64,000 nucleotides of DNA from Negadavirga shengliensis (GTDB taxonomy: Bacteria; Bacteroidota; Bacteroidia; Cytophagales; Cyclobacteriaceae), in NCBI RefSeq assembly GCF_042652345.1, contig NZ_JBHSJJ010000016.1, forward strand, positions 62,001 to 126,000. Direction: 5' to 3'. Below the pieces are notes generated by a model. That model was given only the letters and a program-made list of their open reading frames with translations. It was not told where the DNA came from and did no database searches. Made by a program: the position numbers and the translations under genes. This document shows positions 38,438 through 47,852 of the stretch, in pieces; position 1 is the stretch's first letter; every line of letters starts with the position of its first letter.

Positions 38438-39040
38438 ATGAAAAAAATTGTATACTTAGCAGTTTTTGCTTTACTGGCATGCCAGTCAGGCAATCAGACC
38501 TCCCAAAATGACAATCAACAACAGGCAGGTATGAAGTTAATTACTTTGGATGATGACGCTATGATCGATTCTTTCTACGACTTTAAAATGAAAGACATAG
38601 AAGGCAATGAAGTGGATTTCACGCAGTTTAAAGGCCAGAAAGTGCTGATTGTCAATGTGGCTTCCAAATGTGGATACACGCCACAGTATGAAGATCTGCA
38701 GAAACTCAATGAAAAACATGGTGATAAGGTCACCATATTGGGCTTTCCGGCAAACAATTTTGGGGGTCAGGAACCCGGAAGCAATGAGGATATCAAGCGG
38801 TTCTGTTCCGAAAATTACGGCGTGACGTTTCCCATGTTTGAAAAAATATCGGTTAAAGGGGTAGATAAACATCCATTGTACCGGTGGTTATCTGATAAAA
38901 ACTTAAACGGATGGAATAACACTGAACCCTCTTGGAATTTCTGCAAATACCTTGTTGATGAAGAAGGGAACTTGGTCAAATTCTTTCCATCCTCTGTCAA
39001 TCCGATGGATGAGGAAATCCTCTCACTTATCGGGGCGTAA
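38438..39040 (+). CDS. Glutathione-peroxidase-family lipoprotein
   Basis: This 200-residue protein has a lipobox at the N terminus (ALLAC, Cys15) and a GPx domain. The peroxidatic Cys78 lies in NVASKCGYTPQY. The Gln of FPANNFGGQEPGSN and the Trp/Asn of EPSWNF complete the active site. A second Cys in RFCSEN is at the typical resolving position, which suggests thioredoxin-type reduction rather than glutathione. A Gln/Asn-rich linker follows the lipobox. It is likely tethered to a membrane facing the periplasm. Cytoplasmic homologues lack the lipobox. Confidence 0.94.
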   Translation: MKKIVYLAVFALLACQSGNQTSQNDNQQQAGMKLITLDDDAMIDSFYDFKMKDIEGNEVDFTQFKGQKVLIVNVASKCGYTPQYEDLQKLNEKHGDKVTILGFPANNFGGQEPGSNEDIKRFCSENYGVTFPMFEKISVKGVDKHPLYRWLSDKNLNGWNNTEPSWNFCKYLVDEEGNLVKFFPSSVNPMDEEILSLIGA

Positions 39041-39160
39041 TCTGGGGTTAATCCGGATTCGCTGAAAGTACAAACCCACGGCAAGGTAGCCTTACCATTT
39101 TCGTCTGGAACATGGGACTGCCCTGCTTGCAAGTCAAACTCATATTCAATACATTTTAAT

Positions 39161-40072
39161 TTGGATTTTCCGATCAATAACAAATACCAGGCCTGGATAC
39201 ATGCTCTCCGCCTCAGAACCCTCCCGTTAGCCCTTTCCAGTATTTTAATGGGAAGTTTTATTGCCGTTAAACATGGCGCATTCAGACCGGAAGTTTTTCT
39301 ATTGGCTGCTTTAACCACCATTCTGCTTCAAATCCTATCCAATCTTGCCAATGATTATGGAGACACTGCCCATGGTGCTGACCACGAAGGGAGAAAGGGA
39401 CCAGTCAGATCGGTCCAATCTGGCTGGATCTCGAAAAAAGAGATGAAAACGGCAATCATTGTCTTTAGCATCCTGTCATTTATCAGTGGTATATTGCTGC
39501 TCTATCTGGCCTTACAGGGTCTCATGGTTTTTTTGCTGTTTCTTTTGCTGGGAATATTGGCCATCATCGCTGCCATCACGTACACATCAGGCTCCCGGCC
39601 TTATGGATATGTAGGCCTGGGGGACTTTTCCGTATTTCTGTTTTTTGGAATCATAGGCGTATCCGGCACCTATTTCCTGCACACACTTGCCTTCTCCCCC
39701 TCTACCCTATTGCCGGCGATATCGGTTGGTTGTTTCAGCACAGCCGTATTGAATATCAACAACATAAGGGATATTGAATCTGATCAATTGGCTGGTAAAA
39801 AATCCATACCGGTGAGAATAGGTAGAAAAAAGGCGATCACATACAATTGGATCCTTATCGTCACGGGAAACGTATGCATTCTTTTGTTTATTCTATTTGA
39901 AAAAGCCGTTGGGGGACTATTCATGTTAATGGTATTGCCTTTGATGATAAAAGTGGGGCAAGGAGTTGATTCATCTGCAGATCCGGTAGCATTAGATCCC
40001 TATTTAAAAAAAATGGCGATATCTACCCTTTTATGGGTTCTGACCTTTGGATTGGGGTGGATTCTGGTATAA
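39161..40072 (+). CDS. menA: 1,4-dihydroxy-2-naphthoate polyprenyltransferase
   Basis: MenA transfers the prenyl chain in menaquinone synthesis and is an inner-membrane UbiA-family enzyme. The protein has about 303 residues from a TTG start. No ATG lies in frame near the N-terminal conserved ALRLRTLPLALSS. The first Asp-rich motif is NLANDYGDTAHGAD, and the second is NINNIRDIESD. About eight hydrophobic segments are visible. The other men genes are not in this window. Confidence 0.94.
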   Translation: MDFPINNKYQAWIHALRLRTLPLALSSILMGSFIAVKHGAFRPEVFLLAALTTILLQILSNLANDYGDTAHGADHEGRKGPVRSVQSGWISKKEMKTAIIVFSILSFISGILLLYLALQGLMVFLLFLLLGILAIIAAITYTSGSRPYGYVGLGDFSVFLFFGIIGVSGTYFLHTLAFSPSTLLPAISVGCFSTAVLNINNIRDIESDQLAGKKSIPVRIGRKKAITYNWILIVTGNVCILLFILFEKAVGGLFMLMVLPLMIKVGQGVDSSADPVALDPYLKKMAISTLLWVLTFGLGWILV

Positions 40073-40152
40073 CATTTGCCCCATCCATTCCAATTTTGAA
40101 CGGATTTTTGTAGCTTAACAGCCCAAAGCTTTAACAACTTTATTCTACAAAC

Positions 40153-41007
40153 ATGAAAAGCATCCTAGTACCTTATGATTTTTCAGAAGAAGCGGAAAAC
40201 GCTTTCAAATTTGCCCAGGAACTCGCCACAAAAGCAGGTTGCAAGCTTAAGCTGGTACATATTATTGAAATACCTGCCACGCAGCATTTTAATACGATGG
40301 GAGAGGTAAATCTGGAAGAAGATTATATAGACAAAATCTATATGGTGGAACTGATCAACAAAAGAAAAGCGCAGGTGAAAAAGCTGGAGGCAAATCACCA
40401 GAATAAACCTTACCAGTTCAGCACAAGGCTTGCTTTTGGCAATCCTTACGCGGGAATCTCCAAAGAAATCTCCGAAATAAAGGCTGACGTGGTAATTATG
40501 GGCTCCAAAGGTTCAAGCGGATTGGAAGAATTGCTGATCGGATCAAACACCGAAAAAGTAGTCCGCCACACCAAATGTCCGGTGATTACCGTGAAACAAC
40601 AGGTTAAAGTGGAAGATATCAAAACGATAGTATTTGCCAGTGATTTCAGTGAGGACAGCAAAAGGGTGATAAAACATCTTAAAGACCTGCAAAATCTATT
40701 GGGTGCAGAACTTCGCCTGGTAAAGATCAATACACCCAACTCTTTTGAAAACACCAAGACTTCGAATAAGAGAATACGGGAATTCATAAAATCCAACAAT
40801 ATAGAAAACGTGCGGATAGATATCTACAACAGCAGTTCAGAGGAAGAGGGAATCATTGAGTTTGCAGATGATTGTGATGCGGATATGATCGCGATGGCTA
40901 CCCATGGCAGAACCGGGTTTATGCATTTGCTGAGTGGAAGTATCGCTGAAGACGTGGTCAATAGTGCCAAAAGACCCGTCTGGACGATGCGGTTTAAGGA
41001 AGAGTAA
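40153..41007 (+). CDS. Universal stress protein with two UspA domains
   Basis: This 284-residue protein has two tandem UspA domains of about 140 residues. The first ends with MGSKGSSGLEELLIGSNTEK and the second with ATHGRTGFMHLLSGSIAE. Both contain the G-2x-G-9x-GS/T ATP-binding motif. Universal stress proteins modulate stress tolerance in the cytoplasm. The next gene, for a SUI1/YciH-like factor, follows one base after the stop, so the two may be co-transcribed. Confidence 0.96.
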   Translation: MKSILVPYDFSEEAENAFKFAQELATKAGCKLKLVHIIEIPATQHFNTMGEVNLEEDYIDKIYMVELINKRKAQVKKLEANHQNKPYQFSTRLAFGNPYAGISKEISEIKADVVIMGSKGSSGLEELLIGSNTEKVVRHTKCPVITVKQQVKVEDIKTIVFASDFSEDSKRVIKHLKDLQNLLGAELRLVKINTPNSFENTKTSNKRIREFIKSNNIENVRIDIYNSSSEEEGIIEFADDCDADMIAMATHGRTGFMHLLSGSIAEDVVNSAKRPVWTMRFKEE

Positions 41008-41008
41008 T

Positions 41009-41365
41009 ATGGGAAGAAAAAAAGACAACAGCTGGAAAAACAGAAAAGGAGTGGTCTATTCCACCTCAGATGATTATAATTATTCCGGTCATACGGATGA
41101 GGAACCGTCGACCTTGCCTCCGTCGCAACAAAACCTCAAAGTGTTTTTAGATAAAAAATCCCGGGGAGGAAAACAGGTTACTTTGATCAACGGTTTTGTG
41201 GGCAGCTCAGATGATCTCAAAGCTTTGGGAAAAATTTTGAAAACCAAATGCGGAGTAGGAGGAAATGTAAAGGACGGGGAAATCCTCATACAGGGAGACC
41301 ATCGGGACAAGATCCTGGAATTTCTGGTAAATTCAGGTTATAAAACTAGAAAATCAGGTGGTTGA
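41009..41365 (+). CDS. SUI1/YciH-family translation initiation factor-like protein
   Basis: From the start MGRKKDNSWK this encodes 118 residues. A basic flexible N terminus is followed by a SUI1 domain with FLDKKSRGGKQVTLINGF, LKTKCGVGGNVKDGEILIQG and a final GYKTRK. Bacterial YciH proteins resemble eukaryotic eIF1 and affect initiation fidelity, though their physiological role is unclear. It begins one base after the preceding universal stress protein gene. Confidence 0.94.
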   Translation: MGRKKDNSWKNRKGVVYSTSDDYNYSGHTDEEPSTLPPSQQNLKVFLDKKSRGGKQVTLINGFVGSSDDLKALGKILKTKCGVGGNVKDGEILIQGDHRDKILEFLVNSGYKTRKSGG

Positions 41366-41865
41366 TTTTTTAGCTTTATATTTCCCGTTTTCGCCGGAAT
41401 CTTTTTCTTTGGATATTGCAATTTTCATTTGGACTGTTCAATGGTCTTATTCGCCTTCGTTTTTATCCGGTTTACCGAAAAAATCATAATCCAACTTTCA
41501 AATAGTCTATCTTTAATTGATAAATAAATGAAAAAAATTAAGGTTTATTATTTTTTTTGGTTTTTTTAATCAATGATCTCCTGGTGGGAACCGGGATTTT
41601 TCCGGGATTCAAGAGACGGGAAAGAAGGGATTAAAAAGGCGGCCCTAACGGGCCGCCATTAAACCTCAAAAAATTGAACCACAAACTAAACCAAAACCTA
41701 ATACATTCTCCAATTCAATTTTTAAGGTTTCTGTTTATATATATATACGATAAACTGGAAATCATGGATTAATTAAAATTTCCAATCGCCCGGATCCTGT
41801 ATCAGATTGTAAACCCAGGAGATAAAACATAACGAAAACCAATAGGACACTAAAGGAATAAGGAT
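41366..41865. other. 500-base gap with a strong hairpin but no recognisable gene
   Basis: The gap is AT-rich and holds no credible protein gene. It contains a strong hairpin at 41638-41657 (annotated separately) oriented as a minus-strand terminator. The last 30 bases (TAAAGGAATAAGG) contain the likely ribosome-binding region of the GluTR-like gene. Confidence 0.5.
41638..41657 (-). terminator. Strong GC hairpin with minus-strand U-run
   Basis: GGCGGCCC and GGGCCGCC form a perfect 8-base stem around TAAC. A T-run follows on the minus strand (CCTTTTTAATCCC), while the plus strand has only ATTAAACC. No minus-strand gene is recognised upstream of it within the gap or the next gene. It could end an unannotated small RNA or act as a plus-strand terminator of weak quality. 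Confidence 0.65.
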
Positions 41866-43110
41866 ATGCTAATGTTCAGATTGTTGAGCTTTTCAAATAA
41901 AACCGCTAATTTTAATGAGAACGGTTTTTTTATGACTGACGAAGAAGCAAGGATTTTTCTAAGTTTTTTGAAGAAAACAGGGGAAATAGCTGAAGCCTTG
42001 GTCCTTTCCGTACCGGAACAAACGGCGATCCTGTATCTTGCGGATGAGGACAAAACCCAAATGATTTTTTCCGTGCTGAAAAATTCAAAAGAAGAACTTG
42101 TATGGCCAGAGCCAGGTTTTTTTCAGCATGAGCTTGATGAGGAAAAAGCCATTGTACAGATTACGGAACTCTGCTTCGGATTGAATTCTCTACTGTACGG
42201 CTCTGTGCAGCTGTTTCAACAATTCAAAAAAGCTTACCATTTGTCATGCAGAGAGAAGATGGCGGGAGAATTTTTATACCGTTTCATGCAGATTCTGATG
42301 GAAACCGAGAAACAGATACAAAACAATACCAATTATAGAAAAAGTACAATATCAGTGTCCTATACCGTAGTAGACATGATCATGGAACTGGTAAAAAAAA
42401 TCAACTTACCGAAAATAGCTCTGGTCGGCGATGGCCCCATGTGCAGAAGGCTGGTTACAAGTTTGAAGGAAAAGGGCTATTCGGACATTACGATAGTTGA
42501 AGCCTCCCATCTTCCCGCATCAAACGACGAGGAGAAAGATCAGCCCGGCTATACGAAAGTTCCCCTGTCTGAGATGGACAACATTGTGAACTTAAATGAT
42601 ATTGTCGTTATTACTACTGAAATTTCGGAAGATCTGATAAAACCGGATTATTTTTCCCCATCCATTTCCTCTCTTAAGATACTGATAGATCTTTCTGTTA
42701 AAGGTAATGTGAGTCAGGAAGTGGATGACCTGCTTTATGTAATCAGGTTTGATATGAATGACATACATCAGATCATAGAAGACAAAATCGAAATCAATAA
42801 AAAATGTCTTCGTGATGTAAAATCCATCATCCGGAATCACCTGGATAGCTATTTCATTTGGATGGGGGAAAAAAGGAAGAAGAATCCCTTGAGGGATCTG
42901 ATGAAAATTTTTAGCTCAAATAAAATCGCACGCGAAGCCATAAACGACGATATATTGCAGGAAAACACGATTTTTCAATGCGGTGCCCTGTGTTCGGATA
43001 AAATCCAACAGCTTCTAAGAAAATCGATTAGAAAAATCCAATTGACGACTGAAAACAAAGAAAATTTAACTTATAAAAACGCTGTAAACAGGCTCTTTTA
43101 TCACAACTGA
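41866..43110 (+). CDS. Glutamyl-tRNA-reductase-like protein lacking the catalytic cysteine
   Basis: This 414-residue protein has the three-domain layout of glutamyl-tRNA reductase. The N-terminal catalytic-domain-like part includes LLSFSNKTANFNE and EALVLSVPEQTAIL, then a FGLNSLLYGSVQLFQQFKKA block and the linker ISVSYTVVDMIMELVKKI. A Rossmann-like part reads IALVGDGPMCRRLVTSL, and a helical C-terminal region resembles the dimerisation domain. The catalytic signature STCNRTE is replaced by SVPEQTA, so the thioester-forming Cys, the Asn-Arg and the Glu are lost. The Glu of the usual LGEPQI is Ser. It should not make glutamate-1-semialdehyde. The frame is intact. hisG follows 265 bases downstream. 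Confidence 0.8.
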   Translation: MLMFRLLSFSNKTANFNENGFFMTDEEARIFLSFLKKTGEIAEALVLSVPEQTAILYLADEDKTQMIFSVLKNSKEELVWPEPGFFQHELDEEKAIVQITELCFGLNSLLYGSVQLFQQFKKAYHLSCREKMAGEFLYRFMQILMETEKQIQNNTNYRKSTISVSYTVVDMIMELVKKINLPKIALVGDGPMCRRLVTSLKEKGYSDITIVEASHLPASNDEEKDQPGYTKVPLSEMDNIVNLNDIVVITTEISEDLIKPDYFSPSISSLKILIDLSVKGNVSQEVDDLLYVIRFDMNDIHQIIEDKIEINKKCLRDVKSIIRNHLDSYFIWMGEKRKKNPLRDLMKIFSSNKIAREAINDDILQENTIFQCGALCSDKIQQLLRKSIRKIQLTTENKENLTYKNAVNRLFYHN

Positions 43111-43375
43111 TTTTTATTGCTTTCCTAAGCAATTAAAAAGGCCCATTTTTTTGCATGTCAAGAATACCTCGTTAAATTTGCAACAAGGTTATGAAATTTA
43201 TTGACTTAGATATTGATCCTTTCAATTTTTTCCTTTCAGTGTATGCCACTGAGCAACGCTATTTCCATCATTCCTCTTAAGAGGAGCAATATTTACATAC
43301 CACCCCGAAAAAGACGGAATTTCATCCGTATTTTAGCCAAACCAAGTTTAAAACCATATTTATCAGATATATTTC
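43111..43375. other. Upstream region of the his operon
   Basis: The gap before hisG contains a palindrome CCTCTTAAGAGG at 43273-43284 and a weak ACGGA/TCCGT hairpin at about 43315-43330. A 29-codon open frame at 43191-43280 ends YFHHSS. Two adjacent His codons are too few to argue for attenuation. The operon promoter is probably here. Confidence 0.4.
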
Positions 43376-44236
43376 ATGGAAAACATTATTCGTATTGCTG
43401 TGCAAAAAAGTGGCAGACTCAGTGATGATTCACTTGGACTGATCAAAGAATGCGGCATAAAATTTTATAACGGTACCGGCAAATTAAAGTCCATTTCCAC
43501 CAACTTTCCTATTGAATTTCTTTTTTTAAGGGATGATGATATCCCCGGGTACGTGGCAGACGGCGTGGCAGACCTGGGAATCGTTGGTGAAAATGAACTG
43601 GTTGAAAAAGACAAAAAAGTAGAAGTGCTTAAAAAGCTGGGCTTTTCGAAGTGCCGTCTCTCTTTGGCCATTCCAAAAAGTGAGAAGTATGAGGGTATCC
43701 GGTACTTTGAAGGGAAGAATATTGCCACATCCTATCCGAAAATATTAGGCGATTACCTGAAAGAGAAAGGCATTTACGCGGATATCCATGAGATCAGTGG
43801 ATCTGTAGAAATTGCACCTAGTATAGGGCTTGCCGAAGGGATATGCGATATAGTAAGTTCCGGTTCCACATTGATGATGAATGGTCTTAAAGAAGTGGAA
43901 GAGATTTTCCGTTCAGAGGCTGTCCTGATCAGCAACCCCAACATGGTTGTTACCAAACAAAAAATAGTAGAGAAACTGCTTTTTAGAATTGACGCGGTAC
44001 AAAAGGGGAAAAGCAATAAATATGTCTTGTTGAATGCACCCAATGAGTCTCTTGACAAGATCATTTCATTGATTCCGGGCATGAAAAGCCCCACCATTCT
44101 TCCGCTGGCTGAGAAAGGCTGGTCATCGGTGCATTCCGTAATCAGTGAAGAACAATTTTGGGAAAACATAGAAGGATTAAGGGAAGCAGGCGCTCAGGGC
44201 ATATTGGTCGTACCCATAGAAAAAATGGTCATATAG
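43376..44236 (+). CDS. hisG: ATP phosphoribosyltransferase (long form)
   Basis: HisG catalyses the first step of histidine synthesis from ATP and PRPP. The protein has 286 residues, the long form with a C-terminal regulatory domain for histidine feedback (PTILPLAEKGWSSVHSV). The N-terminal IRIAVQKSGRLSDDS, GVADLGIVGENEL and the PRPP-binding region DIVSSGSTLMMNGL are visible. Being the long form, it does not need HisZ. It is the first gene of the hisGDCB run. Confidence 0.97.
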   Translation: MENIIRIAVQKSGRLSDDSLGLIKECGIKFYNGTGKLKSISTNFPIEFLFLRDDDIPGYVADGVADLGIVGENELVEKDKKVEVLKKLGFSKCRLSLAIPKSEKYEGIRYFEGKNIATSYPKILGDYLKEKGIYADIHEISGSVEIAPSIGLAEGICDIVSSGSTLMMNGLKEVEEIFRSEAVLISNPNMVVTKQKIVEKLLFRIDAVQKGKSNKYVLLNAPNESLDKIISLIPGMKSPTILPLAEKGWSSVHSVISEEQFWENIEGLREAGAQGILVVPIEKMVI

Positions 44237-44264
44237 ATTCTCCCACCGGATAAACTTGTTAAAG

Positions 44265-45554
44265 ATGAAAGTCCTTGTCAATCCCAATAAAAACACCTGG
44301 AAAAAAGAACTGGAAAGGCCCGTTCAAAAAATGAAGGAGATCGAAAAGATCGTGAAGCCTATCATGAGAAAAGTCAAGCGACAAGGTGATAAGGCTTTGA
44401 AAAAGTTTGCCCTGGAATATGATCATGTGGAAATCGACCATTTGCTGGTGAGCAGGGATGAAATCCGGATGGCTTGTCAGGAGGTTTCCCAAGAACTGAA
44501 AGATGCCCTGCTCCAGGCGAAAGAGAATATCGAAAAATTTCATCAATTACAGGAAACCCCTTTCCTTATAACTGAAATCATGGAAGGGGTTACCTGTATG
44601 AGAAAAAGCGTCCCCATTCAAAAAGTGGGACTGTATGTACCGGGTGGCACTGCTCCGTTATTTTCAACAGTATTGATGCTGGGTATTCCTGCCAATATAG
44701 CCGGATGTGAGGAAATAGTGCTGTGTTCACCACCGAATGCGGAAGGAAAAATCCACCCCGCCATCCTGTATGCCGCAGATTTGGTAGGCATAAACCGGAT
44801 TGTAAAATCAGGTGGGGCACAGGCCATCGCCGCCATGGCTTACGGTACGCAATCTGTCCCGAAAGTGGATAAGATTTTCGGACCGGGTAACCAATATGTG
44901 ACGGCGGCAAAACAACTGGCCACCAAAAAAGGCGTGGCCATTGACATGCCCGCGGGCCCCTCCGAAGTATTGGTGTACGCTGACCAAAGTGCCGTTCCCG
45001 AGTTTGTAGCCGCAGACTTGCTTTCACAGGCTGAGCATGGAGTGGACAGCCAGGTGGTACTAGTTTGCAATAACCAAAAACTTTGCAAAAAAATACTGAA
45101 AGCTATCGAAGCGCAGCTAGAAACCCTGCCCAGGCAAAAAATCGCCAAAAAAGCCTTGGAAAACAGTGTAGCCGTGGTGATGGAAGAACAGGAAAAAGCC
45201 ATCCACCTTATCAATGAATACGCCCCGGAGCATTTGATCATTTCCGTAGAAAATGAAGAGGAGGTTGTGGATAGCATCTTCAATGCGGGTTCGGTCTTCA
45301 TTGGCAATTTTACCCCCGAATCGGCAGGCGATTATGCATCAGGAACCAACCATACCCTGCCTACCAATGGTTATGCAAAAAATTACAGCGGCGTTTCCCT
45401 TGACAGTTTTCTAAAGAAGATCACTTACCAAAAAATCACAGCCGAAGGGTTAAAAAAACTCGGGCCGGCAATAGAAATTATGGCTGAAAACGAACATTTA
45501 GCGGCCCATAAGCAAGCGGTATCTATTAGATTGGAATACATTTCAAAGCAATGA
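44265..45554 (+). CDS. hisD: Histidinol dehydrogenase
   Basis: HisD oxidises histidinol to histidine in two NAD-dependent steps. From the start MKVLVNPNKN it has about 429 residues. The GLYVPGGTAPLFSTVLM, IFGPGNQYVTAAKQL, MPAGPSEVLV and LLSQAEHGVDSQVVLV (zinc-site Gln/His) motifs are present. The late FTPESAGDYASGTNHTLPT supplies further ligands. It follows hisG by 28 bases and its stop overlaps the hisC start by four bases. Confidence 0.97.
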   Translation: MKVLVNPNKNTWKKELERPVQKMKEIEKIVKPIMRKVKRQGDKALKKFALEYDHVEIDHLLVSRDEIRMACQEVSQELKDALLQAKENIEKFHQLQETPFLITEIMEGVTCMRKSVPIQKVGLYVPGGTAPLFSTVLMLGIPANIAGCEEIVLCSPPNAEGKIHPAILYAADLVGINRIVKSGGAQAIAAMAYGTQSVPKVDKIFGPGNQYVTAAKQLATKKGVAIDMPAGPSEVLVYADQSAVPEFVAADLLSQAEHGVDSQVVLVCNNQKLCKKILKAIEAQLETLPRQKIAKKALENSVAVVMEEQEKAIHLINEYAPEHLIISVENEEEVVDSIFNAGSVFIGNFTPESAGDYASGTNHTLPTNGYAKNYSGVSLDSFLKKITYQKITAEGLKKLGPAIEIMAENEHLAAHKQAVSIRLEYISKQ

Positions 45555-46615
45555 AAACTGGATCATTTGATATAAATAAGCTTCTCCGCCCACACATAAG
45601 GCAACTTAAACCTTATTCGTCTGCCAGAGACGAATATTCGGGTACTGAAGGCATCTTCCTGGACGCCAACGAAAACCCACTTGGCTCGATTACGGAGGAA
45701 AATTTCAACAGGTATCCCGATCCCTATCAGTGGGCGTTAAAATCCAGGATTTCGGAAATCAAGGGCGTGGCCCCGGAACGGATTTTTTTGGGTAACGGAA
45801 GTGATGAAGCCATAGATCTTCTTTACAGGGCCTTTTGCATACCCGGCAGGGACAACGTCCTCCTCCTCCCTCCCACTTACGGTATGTATGAAGTCAGTGC
45901 AAACATCAATGATGTGGCTGTAAAAAAAATCAACCTAACCACTGACTTTCAGATAGATATAGCCAATGTTTTAAAGGCGATAGATGAGAACACCAAAGTG
46001 ATCTTCATTTGTTCTCCTAATAACCCCTCAGGCAACAAATTTCATCGGAAAGATATTTATGCCATTTTGAAAGCTTTTCAAGGAATTGTGGTTGTGGATG
46101 AGGCTTACATTGATTTTAGTGATGAACCAAGCTTTACTGAAGACCTTGACCAGTATCCAAATTTGTTGGTTTTGCAGACTTTTTCAAAGGCCTGGGGGCT
46201 GGCATCATTGCGTTTGGGAATGGCATTCGCGTCAGCTGAAATCATCAGGATTTTCAGCAAAATCAAACCACCTTACAATATCAGCGGATTGACGCAAGAC
46301 ACTGTACTCCAGTCGTTAAAGGATACGAAAAAAATGGAAAACATGGTCGGGGAAATTCTTCGTGAAAGAGACTATCTGGAAAGCCAGTTACAATTGCTTC
46401 CTGAAGTTCAAAATATTCACCCCAGCCATGCCAATTTTCTTTTGGTAAAGATCGAGGATGCGAGAAAAACCTACGAAACCCTTGTTGCAAATAAAATAAT
46501 TGTCCGCGACCGTTCGAACGTGACCCTTTGTGAGGAATGCTTGCGGATCACCGTAGGAACCCGGGAGGAAAATGATAAACTGATAGAAACGTTAAAAATG
46601 ATAAGTACGGGTTGA
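45551..46615 (+). CDS. hisC: Histidinol-phosphate aminotransferase
   Basis: HisC is a PLP enzyme that converts imidazole-acetol phosphate to histidinol phosphate. The protein has 354 residues. FLDANENPLGS, FLGNGSDEAIDLL, FICSPNNPSGN, VVVDEAYIDFSD and the PLP-lysine motif LQTFSKAWGLASLRLG are visible. The ATG overlaps the hisD stop (ATGA), which supports coupled translation. Confidence 0.97.
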   Translation: MKTGSFDINKLLRPHIRQLKPYSSARDEYSGTEGIFLDANENPLGSITEENFNRYPDPYQWALKSRISEIKGVAPERIFLGNGSDEAIDLLYRAFCIPGRDNVLLLPPTYGMYEVSANINDVAVKKINLTTDFQIDIANVLKAIDENTKVIFICSPNNPSGNKFHRKDIYAILKAFQGIVVVDEAYIDFSDEPSFTEDLDQYPNLLVLQTFSKAWGLASLRLGMAFASAEIIRIFSKIKPPYNISGLTQDTVLQSLKDTKKMENMVGEILRERDYLESQLQLLPEVQNIHPSHANFLLVKIEDARKTYETLVANKIIVRDRSNVTLCEECLRITVGTREENDKLIETLKMISTG

Positions 46616-46645
46616 GAAGTCAACCGTCATAAAAGCTTTAAAAAG

Positions 46646-47743
46646 ATGAAAAAAGTCTTGTTTATAGACCGGGATGGTACCATCATAAAGGAACCACCGA
46701 CGGATTTTCAGGTTGACAGTCTGGAGAAGCTGGAATTTATACCCAAAGCCATATCCAACCTGCGAAAAATAGCGGAAGAGACAGACTATGAACTGGTGAT
46801 GGTAACCAACCAGGATGGATTAGGGACATCTTCTTTTCCAGAGGAGACCTTTTGGCCGGCACAGTATAAGATGCTCAAAACACTTGAGCAAGAAGGGGTC
46901 ATCTTCAGCGCCATCCATATAGACAGGAGCTTCGACCACGAGAATGCCCCTACCAGAAAACCCAGAACAGGTATGCTGACTACCTATTTGCAAGGGGATT
47001 ATGATCTGGCAAATTCGTATGTCATCGGCGACCGGCAAACAGATATCCAATTGGCCCAAAATCTTGGCGCAAAAGCGATATACTTGGGTGAAGGCAGCGC
47101 GGAAGGAGCTGAGTTGACGACACTTTCCTGGGACAATATCTATAATTTTCTGAAACTCCCGGCCAGAAAATCCGAAGTCCAAAGAAACACCTCGGAAACC
47201 CAAATCCACATTAAACTCAATCTGGACGGAAATGGGAAAAGCAACATTCAAACAGGTCTGGCCTTTTTTGATCATATGCTGGACCAATTGGCAAAGCATG
47301 GGGGGGTTGATCTTGACATTAATGTAACAGGAGATTTGCACATAGACGAGCATCACACCATCGAGGATACAGGACTGGCGTTGGGGGAAGCCTATCTCAA
47401 AGCACTTGGAGATAAAAAAGGCATCTACCGCTATGGTTTTTTACTTCCTATGGATGACTGCCTGGCGCAGGTGGCCATAGATTTTGGCGGCAGGCCTTGG
47501 CTTGTCTGGGATGCCACATTCCAACGGGAAAAAATCGGTGAAATGCCTACTGAAATGTTCCACCATTTCTTTAAATCATTCAGCGATACTGCAAAATGCA
47601 ATCTCAATATCAAAGCGGAGGGAAAAAACGAACACCATAAAATAGAAGCCATTTTCAAAGGACTCGCCAGGGCCATAAAAATGGCTGTAAGCAGAGATCC
47701 AAAATCCCTGGACCAGTTACCCAGTACCAAAGGCGTATTGTAA
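46646..47743 (+). CDS. hisB: Bifunctional histidinol-phosphatase/imidazoleglycerol-phosphate dehydratase
   Basis: This 365-residue fusion carries an N-terminal HAD-type histidinol phosphatase ([41 protein letters not shown]) and a C-terminal dehydratase from about residue 175. The manganese-binding HHxxE motifs are [10 protein letters not shown] and [15 protein letters not shown]. The fusion supplies two pathway steps. After this gene the his cluster ends, so hisH, hisA, hisF and hisIE must be elsewhere. Confidence 0.96.
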   Translation: MKKVLFIDRDGTIIKEPPTDFQVDSLEKLEFIPKAISNLRKIAEETDYELVMVTNQDGLGTSSFPEETFWPAQYKMLKTLEQEGVIFSAIHIDRSFDHENAPTRKPRTGMLTTYLQGDYDLANSYVIGDRQTDIQLAQNLGAKAIYLGEGSAEGAELTTLSWDNIYNFLKLPARKSEVQRNTSETQIHIKLNLDGNGKSNIQTGLAFFDHMLDQLAKHGGVDLDINVTGDLHIDEHHTIEDTGLALGEAYLKALGDKKGIYRYGFLLPMDDCLAQVAIDFGGRPWLVWDATFQREKIGEMPTEMFHHFFKSFSDTAKCNLNIKAEGKNEHHKIEAIFKGLARAIKMAVSRDPKSLDQLPSTKGVL

Positions 47744-47852
47744 AATAACTTATCAACGCAATAAATAAAAATAATTGGCTTTCTGTTTTGCAAATAAACT
47801 GTTATTTATTAATATTAACTAAAATATTAATAACGTATAACGGTAGGTTAAT

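Noticed and set aside
43191..43280. A 29-codon frame with two adjacent His codons before hisG that could be an attenuator leader
   Set aside because: Only two His codons occur and no competing terminator/antiterminator pair with a T-run is evident.
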